This document shows, in pieces, positions 55,823 through 64,000 of a DNA stretch of 64,000 nt (positions are counted from its first letter, which is position 1; each line of letters begins with the position of its first letter). The translations under genes and the position numbers were made by a program. The notes below the pieces were generated by a model that made no database searches, was not told where the DNA came from, and saw only the letters and a list, made by a program, of their open reading frames with translations. Location of the stretch: assembly GCA_020024775.1 (NCBI GenBank), contig JAHHTF010000001.1:20542-84541 (forward strand), written 5' to 3'. Source of the DNA: Ureaplasma sp. GTDB taxonomy: Bacteria > Bacillota_I > Bacilli_A > Mycoplasmatales > Mycoplasmoidaceae.

Positions 55823-56800
55823 TGCGTTAATATATTTGATGTCTTGGTTTCTTTCTAAATCATAAACATATAATTGTTTGTTATTGTTAAGATCGACATT
55901 GTTCATACTAACACAATTGATTTGGTTATTTGTATAAACCTTATAATAATAACTTAAAGTAGATTTTGAAGCACATGAAGAAGAAAGTGTTGTTTCAATT
56001 TTATCATCTTCACACAACACTGTTCCAGTTGTGATACTAACTGAACTTAGAATATGAAATACTTGTGTTACATTAGCGATTTCATTATCATCACACATTG
56101 ATGTCATCTTTGTGTAAGTACAACGGATAAAACGATCAACTGAACTTAGTCCACCAGGTAATCCAGTAGTTCCAACCCCTTGACTGAAGTTTCTTAGTTC
56201 AATGTTTTCTGAGAAATCACTTGTAGCATTTCTTGGATTAATATTAATATAGTTGTTGATATTTAATAAGTGATAATCAAATGTGGGATTGTTTGTTAAT
56301 ACACCCAATGGGTTATCATAGATTTTTAAACCATCTTTCGTGCATTCTAAAACAATTGCATCTTTTGTATCACAGATTAATCAGTGTAATTGTCCAACTC
56401 CTAAATATTGGTTGAACTGAGTATTAGTTAGATTAATATCTTTAATTAATTCTTTAGCTTCTTTAACATTTTTTGCTTGTCCTAAAACATGTAATACTAA
56501 TTCAAAAGTAGTAATATTTTCTTTTGTTTTATCAACATCATTAAAATGAGCAAAAGTGTTAAAGTTTAATCCTGCCATATACAAACCTTCTGAGTTCATT
56601 GCATCATAGTATAAAGGATAGTTTTCAACTACCATTCCCATTCCTATCATTGGATATTTGATATTAATATTTTTGTTTAAATGTCTGTATTTTAAATCAT
56701 ATCCAATGGGTGTAATAATGATTCTTGAAGAAGGTAATGGATATTCAAGGTCCATGTTTCTTCCATAGTATCCTTGTTTGAAATTAAATGAAGTACACAT
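55811..56800 (-). CDS. Choloylglycine hydrolase / penicillin acylase family amidase
   Basis: 329 residues. After removal of Met the protein would begin with Cys2 (MCTSFNFKQGYYGRNMDLEY), the N-terminal nucleophile of this Ntn-hydrolase family, with Arg14 and Asp17 in the expected spacing. NSEGLYMAGLNF, the oxyanion region GVLTNNPTFDYHLLNINNY and LPGGLSSVDRFIRC supply the conserved Asn and Arg. Bile salt hydrolases and penicillin V acylases share these motifs; which amide it cleaves cannot be told. No signal peptide. One TGA encodes Trp. AGGAGG lies about 8 bases before the ATG. Single-gene unit, divergent from lepA. Confidence 0.88.
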
Positions 56801-56976
56801 ATATAAATCCTCCTAATCTAATTAAATCACAAAATAAATTTAAGTAATAAAAAGCAAGCTTTAAGCATGTAATTTAGTGAGATTATAAAAATTAAAAAAC
56901 TCTTTAATTTAAAATGTTAAATGTTAAAATAAATATATTAGTTTTAATATAAACTATTTTAATATGAAAGAAAAAT

Positions 56977-58758
56977 ATGAATAAAGATAAAATCAGAAAT
57001 TTTAGTATCATTGCTCACATTGACCATGGAAAATCAACTTTAAGTGACAGAATCATCCAAATGACTAATGCTTTAGAACAAAGGGAAATGAAAAGCCAAG
57101 TATTAGATTCAATGGACATTGAAAGAGAACGTGGAATTACAATTAAATTAAATGCTGTTCAACTGCAATACAAAGATTATATTTTCCATTTAATTGACAC
57201 ACCAGGACATGTGGATTTTACCTATGAAGTTTCAAGATCATTAGCAGCTTGTGAAGGTTGTTTATTAATTATTGATGCTGCTCAAGGGATTGAAGCTCAA
57301 ACATTATCAAATGTTTATTTAGCATTAGAAAATAATCTTGAAATCATTCCAGTAGTAAACAAGATTGATTTACCAAGTGCAGATCCTGAAAGAGTAAAAA
57401 AAGAAGTAGAAGATACAATTGGTTTAGATTGTAGTGAAGCTCCATTAATTTCTGCTAAAACCGGATTAAATGTTGACCAAGTTTTAGAAGCAATTATTAA
57501 ATATATTCCAGCTCCACAAAACAATGATGATAATGCACCATTACAAGCATTAATCTTTGACTCATATTATGATTCTTATAAAGGAGTAATTTGTTTTGTA
57601 AGAATCAAGAATGGAACAATCAAGGTCGGAGATAAAATAAAGATGTGTGCTACTAACAAAGAATTCATTGTAACTGAAGTTGGAGTTAGAACACCAAAGA
57701 TTATTAATAAAGAAGTGTTAGTATCAGGTGAAGTGGGTTGAGTTGCTGCAAGTATTAAAACAGCAAGAGATGTTCATGTTGGTGATACAATTACTCATCT
57801 TGATAATCCTTGTAAAGAACCCCTACCTGGTTATAAAGCAATTTTACCAATGGTTTATTGTGGACTATATCCAATTGATACAGCACAATATGATGATTTT
57901 AAAGAAGCGATGGAAAAAATTAGTTTATCTGATGCTGCATTAACATATGAATATGAAACCTCTCAAGCCTTAGGTTTTGGGGTCAGATGTGGTTTCTTAG
58001 GTTTATTACACATGGATGTAATCCAAGAAAGAGTAAGTAGAGAATTTAATATTGATTTAATCTCAACTGCTCCATCTGTTGAATATATTGTAATTAAAAC
58101 TGATGGGGAAGAAATCAAAGTTGATAACCCATCTAAATTACCAGATAAAACTAATATTGATAAGATTTTAGAACCGTTCATTAAATTAGAAATTTTAACT
58201 CCAGATACTTATGTTGGTTCATTAATGGAATTATGTCAAAAGTATCGTGGTATCTATATTGATTTAGTTTATATTGATAATGTGAGAAGAAAGCTAGTAT
58301 ATGAATTACCACTAGCTGAAATTATGCACTCCTTCTTTGATAAACTAAAATCAGTTTCAAAAGGTTATGCAACAATGGACTATGAATTAATTGGATATCG
58401 TCCAGAAAGATTAGTGAAAGTAGATATCTTATTAAATGGTAATAAAGTAGATGCATTAAGTTTTATTACCCACATTGATTTTGCATACCAAAAATCAAAA
58501 GTGATTACTGAAAAATTAAAAGAATTAATTCCTAGACACCAATTTGAAATTCCAGTCCAAGCTGCAATTGGGTCTAAGATTATTGCTAGAGAAACTGTAA
58601 AGGCTTACAGAAAGAATGTACTTGCTAAATGTTATGGGGGAGATATCTCTCGTAAGAAGAAATTACTAGAACAACAAAAAGAAGGTAAGAAAAGATTAAA
58701 AGCAGTTGGTAATGTACAATTACCACAAGATGTATTCATTAAAGTATTAAAGGATTAA
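56977..58758 (+). CDS. lepA: Elongation factor 4 (LepA)
   Basis: 593 residues. GTPase motifs G1 [15 protein letters not shown]2 [12 protein letters not shown]3 [13 protein letters not shown]4 NKIDL. LepA-specific parts follow: [20 protein letters not shown], the [10 protein letters not shown] segment and the C-terminal domain [20 protein letters not shown]. It acts on 30S assembly/translation under stress. The ATG follows GAAAGA. It leads a run with the DivIVA-like gene and acpS. Confidence 0.97.
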
Positions 58759-58762
58759 GAAA

Positions 58763-59044
58763 ATGAAAAATATTTTTCAAGATAAGTTTAATGAATGAAC
58801 TGATATCAAGTTTGAATTCACTAAAAATGGATATGATCCAAATGCGGTTGATTTAGTTTTAGATCAAATGATGACTGAGTTTCAAAAGTTAATTGAGTTT
58901 CAAAAACATATTGATGAAAAAAACAATAGACTTGAAACAGAGTTAATTGACTTAAAACAAGAAAATAATAATCTAAGAGAAATTAATACAAAACTAAGAA
59001 CAAGGATTACATTCTTAGAAGATGAATCAAATAAGAAAAATTAA
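58763..59044 (+). CDS. DivIVA/GpsB-like coiled-coil protein
   Basis: 93 residues. EFTKNGYDPNAVDLVLDQMM corresponds to the DivIVA/GpsB lipid-binding N-terminal motif (F....GY....VD..LD.I), followed by a continuous coiled coil (HIDEKNNRLETELIDLKQEN). In walled Firmicutes such proteins place division and cell-wall enzymes at curved membrane; a mollicute has no wall, so the role here would be in shape or division. It starts four bases after lepA and overlaps acpS by 23 bases. Confidence 0.75.
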
Positions 59045-59357
59045 TCATGGAATTGATTTAGTTGATTTAAAACGAGATGAATGAAAGAACTTAGACTTTG
59101 TGATTAGATATATGTCTAAAAAAGAATATGATGGATATTTAAAACAAACAACTGATTTAAGTAGATTAATGTATGCTTCTGGGATTTGATGTTTAAAAGA
59201 AGCGGTGATTAAAGCAACTTGTAAGAAATATAATTTTTATGAGATTGAAGTTGATTTAGATTTTAATCAACCAGTTAGTTGTAATATTGAAAACATTTCA
59301 TTATCAATTAGTTATGAATCTGATTTAGTAATTGGATCTGCAATTTATTATTTATAG
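59022..59357 (+). CDS. acpS: Holo-[acyl-carrier-protein] synthase
   Basis: 111 residues. INHGIDLVDLKRDEW supplies the metal-binding Asp of GIDLV, and YASGIWCLKEAVIKAT is the W..KEA.IKA motif with the second acidic ligand. It transfers phosphopantetheine from CoA to ACP. Shorter than the usual 120 residues. Three TGA codons encode Trp. The start lies inside the DivIVA-like gene; a terminator follows. Confidence 0.85.
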
Positions 59358-59390
59358 AAAGATGTTTTTACAATCTTTCTATATTTTTTA
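59354..59390 (+). terminator. Terminator after acpS
   Basis: Perfect 10-bp stem ATAGAAAGAT / ATCTTTCTAT, which includes part of the acpS stop codon, with a T-rich tail. Confidence 0.8.
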
Positions 59391-59542
59391 TATTAGATAA
59401 TTTGATTTGGTGTTAATACTTAGACAAATTGAATTAAAAAGACAAGATTAAATTATTTCAAAATAGTCAAGATTTAATAATATGAATTATTATTTTCTTA
59501 ATTCTCTTGTAAATTTACACTTAAAATATCAGTATTTTTTTA

Positions 59543-59548
59543 TATAAT
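59543..59548 (+). promoter_or_regulatory. -10 box of the first LRR lipoprotein
   Basis: TATAAT, directly preceded by a T7 run and TA. The start codon is 99 bases downstream, so the leader is longer than at the other lipoprotein genes. Confidence 0.45.
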
Positions 59549-59647
59549 TTATCCGTAAAGGTAAAGAAATTAATATATTGTGAATTATATTATTACTGAA
59601 ATTTAACAAGTTCTTTTTTAAAAATTTAACGAAGAAGGAATTTATTT

Positions 59648-59749
59648 ATGAAATTAAAATCTAAAATTATTGCAGGAGTATTCGGTGCAGTAGCTTTAGC
59701 TGCAGTTCCTGTATCAATTGCATTAACTGCTACATCGTGTGGTAGTGGT
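59648..59749 (+). repeat. Signal-peptide repeat, copy 1
   Basis: 102 bases that recur at 61931-62032 with one mismatch. They encode the complete signal peptide and lipobox of the two LRR lipoproteins. Confidence 0.9.
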
Positions 59750-61654
59750 TCTAGTACATCTAATGGAACTACTAATGACGGAAGTGGTTCTAATGGATCT
59801 GGAAGTGGTAGTAACAAACCAGGTTCAAATGGAAACAACAATGGTCATGGTCCACAAGTAGGATCTGGTGGGGCAGATATTGTTGGTCTTAAAAAACCAA
59901 TACCAGGTGTAATTGAAAATCCAAATTGAAAAATTGGAGATACTTTTGTTTTAAATGGTTTCACTTACAAAGTTATTAAAAACCCTAACTACTTTGTTCC
60001 TGAATATGGATTCCCAGTAGCTCAACCAGAAAATGCTTTAGAAGTAATTTCGGCAGATTCTGGGGTTATTAGTCCTAACAAAATTGCTACTAACAACTCT
60101 ACTGGTGTAGTTGACTACTACGATAACTCAGGTAAAGGTCACATTGCTTTACCAGTTACTAAAATTGCAGCAAACTTATTAGCTTCAGCTGTTATTGGTA
60201 GTGCTACAACTCCACAAGAAATTGTTATTCCCGATTCAGTTTCAGAAATTGGTGGAAATGCATTCAATGGAATCTTAAATAATATTTCTAGAATTGTATT
60301 AGGTAACTCATTAAGAGTAATTGGTGCTAATGCATTTAGTAACTTAAAATGTACTTCAGGAATTGCTTTCCCACAAGTTACTACTACAATTGGATTTAGT
60401 GCATTTGAAAACACTGATTTTACAGGTGAATTAGTTATTCCTCCTAAAGTTACTAGAATTTCTCAAAATGCATTTAGTGGGTGTACAGGTTTAACAGGAG
60501 TTAAATTCCCTAATGGATTAAAAACTATCGGTAGTGGAGCTTTCCAAGGTTGTATTAGTTTAACAGGGAGATTATATATTCCAGAATCAGTTACATCAAT
60601 TGAAAACAGTGCATTCTTTAATGATACAGGTTATGATGCACAATCAGTTTATGTAAGTGAAGCTTGTATGAATGCACTTGATGAAAAAACACAAACAAAA
60701 AACTTAATCTTTAAACCAATTTCTCAAAGACCTGCTGATCAACAACCACCAGCAAATGCTTTCACTCCTCCATATGTAGAACCAGGTCAAGATATTCAAC
60801 CTCAACAACCAATCCCAGGTTTAGTATTAAATGACAACTGAAAACTTGGAGATATTTTTGAAAAGAATGGTTATACATATGAAATTGTAAACAACCCAAG
60901 TTATGCAATCCCACAATACAACCAAATTATGGCTCAACCAAAATATGGAGTAAGAATTGATAGTGGAATTCCAGGTGTTGTAAAATTAAACAACATGGCA
61001 GATAACAATGATACAGGTATTGTTAACTATTCTGCAGATAGAACTAAAGGTGAAGTAGCTTTGCCAGTAGTTGAAATTGCTGATGGTGCATTCAACAATA
61101 CATTTACTGACCCTAATGGTATGGGTTCTGGTGTTACAATTGGTGATGGTTCTGCAATTGATATTATTATTCCTAATACAGTTGTATCAATTGGTGACGT
61201 TGCATTCGCTAACATCAAAAACCAAGTTAACAACTTTAAACTATCATCAAATTTAAGAACCATTGGTATTACAACATTTGCTTCACTAAAATACTCAGGT
61301 TCACTTATCTTACCTAGTACATTAGAATCAATGGGTGCAAGAGCATTTACTCAATCTTCAATTACAGGGCAATTAGTAATTCCTCCAAAAATTAAATTTA
61401 TTCCATATGATTGTTTCTATTCTTGTGGGATTAATGCTTTAAGTTTACCAGATGGATTACAACAAATTGGAATCGAAGCGTTCTGTGCTAACAATAGTTT
61501 ATCAGGAACATTAGTGATTCCAGATTCAGTTAGACTAATTGATAACAAAGCATTCTATGGAAACAGATATGCTCCTCAAACCGTATTTATCAATAGTAAA
61601 TGTGTAATTCAAGGTCAACAAAACCCAAACATTGTATTCCAAAAGAAAGCATAA
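59648..61654 (+). CDS. Surface lipoprotein with two BspA-type leucine-rich repeat modules
   Basis: 668 residues. Signal peptide with lipobox ALTATSC (Cys31), then a Gly/Ser/Asn-rich linker to about residue 75. Two modules of about 290 residues follow. Each opens with a small domain (WKIGDTFVLNGFTYKVIKNP in the first; WKLGDIFEKNGYTYEIVNNP in the second). Each continues with LRR_5/BspA-type repeats of about 23 residues, such as IVIPDSVSEIGGNAFNGI and LVIPPKVTRISQNAFSGC. The modules are joined by a Pro/Gln-rich linker (PPYVEPGQDIQPQQPIPG). BspA-like repeats mediate adhesion in other bacteria, so a host-binding role is plausible. It is a tandem paralog of the gene at 61931. AAGGAA precedes the start. 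Confidence 0.9.
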
Positions 61655-61678
61655 TTATATAAATACTTAAAACAACAA

Positions 61679-61710
61679 GGTGCATTAACAGAAATGTTAA
61701 GCATCTTTTT
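61679..61710 (+). terminator. Terminator after first LRR lipoprotein
   Basis: Imperfect stem GGTGCATTAACA / TGTTAAGCATC with a GAAA loop and T5 tail. Confidence 0.65.
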
Positions 61711-61845
61711 GTATGTTTATGATGTTTACTTTTTGTTATAAAGTCGTCATTAAAATTATTAAATTGTCTTATCTAACATCTTTCTTATTTAATAAATATA
61801 TGTTGTTATCTATTAATTTGTGTAAAAACGTTATATCTTTTTTGA

Positions 61846-61851
61846 TATAAT
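61846..61851 (+). promoter_or_regulatory. -10 box of the second LRR lipoprotein
   Basis: TATAAT preceded by a T6 run and GA, 79 bases before the start codon. The layout resembles the promoter of the first copy (T7), although the surrounding sequence has diverged. Confidence 0.45.
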
Positions 61852-61930
61852 TTTTAATGTAATGGAAAAAATAATTAAAATTATAAGAAAATTACAAGAA
61901 TTAAAATAAAGATTTAAAAGAGGATATACT

Positions 61931-62032
61931 ATGAAATTAAAATCTAAAATTATTGCAGGAGTATTCGGTGCAGTAGCTTTAGCTGCAGTTCCTGTATCAA
62001 TTGCATTAACTGCTACATCATGTGGTAGTGGT
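61931..62032 (+). repeat. Signal-peptide repeat, copy 2
   Basis: Second copy of the 102-base sequence at 59648-59749, one mismatch (TCG/TCA serine codon). A possible crossover site between the two genes. Confidence 0.9.
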
Positions 62033-63934
62033 GATGGATCTTCAAACGGATCAACAAATGACAGTTCAAATGGTTCAGGAAGTGGACAAGGTGGCCAAAA
62101 CAATGGTGGCCAAAACGGTAATGGCCCACAAGTAGGATCTGGTGGGGCAGATATCGTTGGACTTAAAAAACCTATTCCAGGTGTAATTACAAATGATTTA
62201 TGAAAAAAAGGTGATACATTTATTCAAAATGGTTTCACTTACCAACTTATTGACAACCCTAACTACTTTGTTCCAGATTATGGATTCCCAGTAGCTCAAC
62301 CAAAAATGTCTTTCAAAATCATTGCTGCAGACCCTGGTGTTGTTAACTTAAACCAAATGGCTACTAACAACGCTACTGGTGTTGTTGACTACTATGATAA
62401 CTTAGGTAGAGGACACATTGCTTTACCAGTTACTAGTATTGGTGCTAACTTATTACCAAACGCAGTTATTGGTGCTCCAACAACTCCACAAGAAATTGTT
62501 ATTCCTGACTCAGTTTCTGAAATTGGTGAAAATGCATTTACTGGACTTGTAAATGATGTTTCTAGAATTGTATTAGGTAACTCATTAAGAGTAATTGGTG
62601 CTAGTGCATTTAGTAACTTAAAATGTATTGCAGGACTTGCTTTCCCTCAAGTTACTACTACAATTGGACAATATGCTTTTGAAAATACTTTATTCTCAGG
62701 TGAATTGGTAATCCCTCCAAAAGTTAAAACTATTTCAGATAGTGCATTCAGTTCTTGTGCAGGATTCACAGGAGTTAAATTCCCTAATGGTTTACAAATT
62801 ATCGGAAACAGTGCATTTGATGGATGTCTTGGTTTAACAGGAAGATTATATATTCCAGAATCAGTTACAAACATTGGAAATAATGCATTCTGAAACAACA
62901 CAGCTTATGAAACACAATCAGTTTATGTAAGTCAAAACTGTATGAACTCAATTAACGAAAGCACACAAACAAAAAACTTAATCTTTAAACCGATTTCTCA
63001 AAGACCATCTGGTGAAGAACCACCTGCAAATGCATTCACAGCTCCATTTGTAGAACCAGGTGAAAACATTCAACCACAAGAACCAATCCCAGGTTTAATC
63101 TTAAACTCTAATTGAAACATTGGTGATCAATTTGAAACAAGAGGTTGAACATATGAAATCATTAAAAACCCATCATATAAAATTCCTCCATTTGGTGAAT
63201 TGATGGATCAACCACAAATTGGATTAAAAATTGTTAAAGCTAATATGGGTGTTGTAGATGTTAGCCAAATGGCTGATGACAATGAAACTGGTATTTTAAA
63301 CTATTCAGAAGATAGAACAAAAGGACCAATTGCATTACCAGTTGTTGAAGTTGCTGATGACCCATTTGGAGTTGGTAATGCTCAAGCTTTATCTTCTCCA
63401 CAATTAACTTTAGGAGATGGTTCTCCAGTTAACTTCAGACTTCCAGATACAGTTGTTAAAGTTGGATACGGATGTTTCCCAATTAGAAACCAAGTACTAT
63501 CTTTCCAATTATCAAAAAATCTTGAATATGTTGGACCATATGCATTCTATACATTCAACTATGACGGTGAATTAATTTTACCTAAAACATTAACAACATT
63601 AACTCAAAACTGTTTCTCTAACTCTTGAACTGGTAGAGGATGAACTGGTCAATTAGTTCTTCCACCAAAAATTGTTGAAGTTCCATTTACATGTTTTGCT
63701 GGAAACAGATTCACATCAATTAAATTAAATGATGGTTTACAAAGAATTGCTTCTTTAGCTTTCTGTAACAACCAACAATTAGGTGGTACATTAACTATTC
63801 CTGAATCAGTTGTTCAAATTCAAGAAAATGCATTCTTACATACTGCATTCCCACCTCAAACAGTATTTGTTTCAAGTATCTGTGTTATCACTAACCCAGG
63901 TAACGAAAACTTAGTTTTCCAAAAAAGAGCATAA
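61931..63934 (+). CDS. Surface lipoprotein with two BspA-type leucine-rich repeat modules, paralog
   Basis: 667 residues, the same plan as the preceding gene: lipobox Cys31, Gly/Asn/Gln linker, module A (FIQNGFTYQLIDNPNYFVPD, LRR with IVIPDSVSEIGENAFTGL) and module B (IGDQFETRGWTYEIIKNPSY, LRR with LILPKTLTTLTQNCFSNS). It ends VFQKRA against VFQKKA in copy 1. Module A is very close to that of copy 1, while module B has diverged more. AGAGGA precedes the start. Trp codons are TGA. Likely a surface-exposed binding protein; the second copy may supply variation by recombination. Confidence 0.9.
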
Positions 63935-64000
63935 TTATAAATAGATAGACATATCCCCTATCACTGGACTAAATATTTAAAACCTTTTTCTTGTATTCAA

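Noticed and set aside
63935-64000. Start of a further gene at the right edge
   Set aside because: Only 66 bases with no open frame carrying a recognisable start; nothing can be supported.

Overview
The window is a stretch of a mollicute (Mycoplasma-like) genome. It is very AT-rich, and many genes run through in-frame TGA codons at positions where tryptophan is conserved (valS, nrdA, dnaJ, smc, lepA and others), so TGA is read as Trp (genetic code 4). All CDS coordinates below use that code; several genes would look broken under the standard code. The 1-deoxyxylulose-5-phosphate (MEP) pathway genes dxs and ispH, the large lipoprotein genes and the small-genome gene order suggest the M. pneumoniae group, perhaps near M. 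penetrans/M. iowae, but the species cannot be fixed from sequence alone.

Layout. 1-4 kb: start of topA (minus), then two surface lipoprotein genes. 3.9-6.4 kb: a multi-pass membrane protein with a degenerate GGDEF/EAL-like cytoplasmic part, recU and a small coiled-coil gene. 6.5-14.8 kb: an amino-acid permease, then a tight co-directional run rpmG-secE-nusG-unknown-DJ-1-like-nrdB-nrdA-coaX-like. 14.9-17.3 kb: an AAA/DUF4143 ATPase with paired palindromes at its promoter, a transposase-like HTH remnant and an AT-rich gap with a T19 tract. 17.3-24.3 kb: tig, a DUF2130 gene, tRNA-Ser(GCU), efp, an Asp23-like gene, nusB, rsmE, a membrane protein and mtaB. 24.5-29.1 kb: a 1533-residue FtsX-type permease.

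29.1-38.8 kb is a heat-shock region: lon-dnaK behind one CIRCE-like operator, and a second CIRCE-like operator between dnaJ-grpE (plus) and an orf-hrcA-dxs run (minus). 38.8-44.6 kb holds a UPF0154 gene, engB, valS, ispH and tuf. A 440-bp gap follows, with a candidate minus-strand small RNA, then a third lipoprotein gene. 46.1-55.7 kb is a translation/secretion block: nusA-ylxR-infB-rbfA-membrane protein-smc-ftsY-ylxM-lemA. 55.8-59.4 kb: a choloylglycine-hydrolase-like amidase (minus), lepA, a DivIVA/GpsB-like gene and acpS. 59.6-63.9 kb: two tandem paralogous lipoproteins with BspA-type leucine-rich repeats.

Five lipoproteins share almost the same signal peptide. Three of them have a homopolymer (T17, C7, C8) placed at the -35/-10 spacer of the promoter, which points to phase-variable expression. 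No rRNA, CRISPR array, complete insertion sequence or prophage was found.
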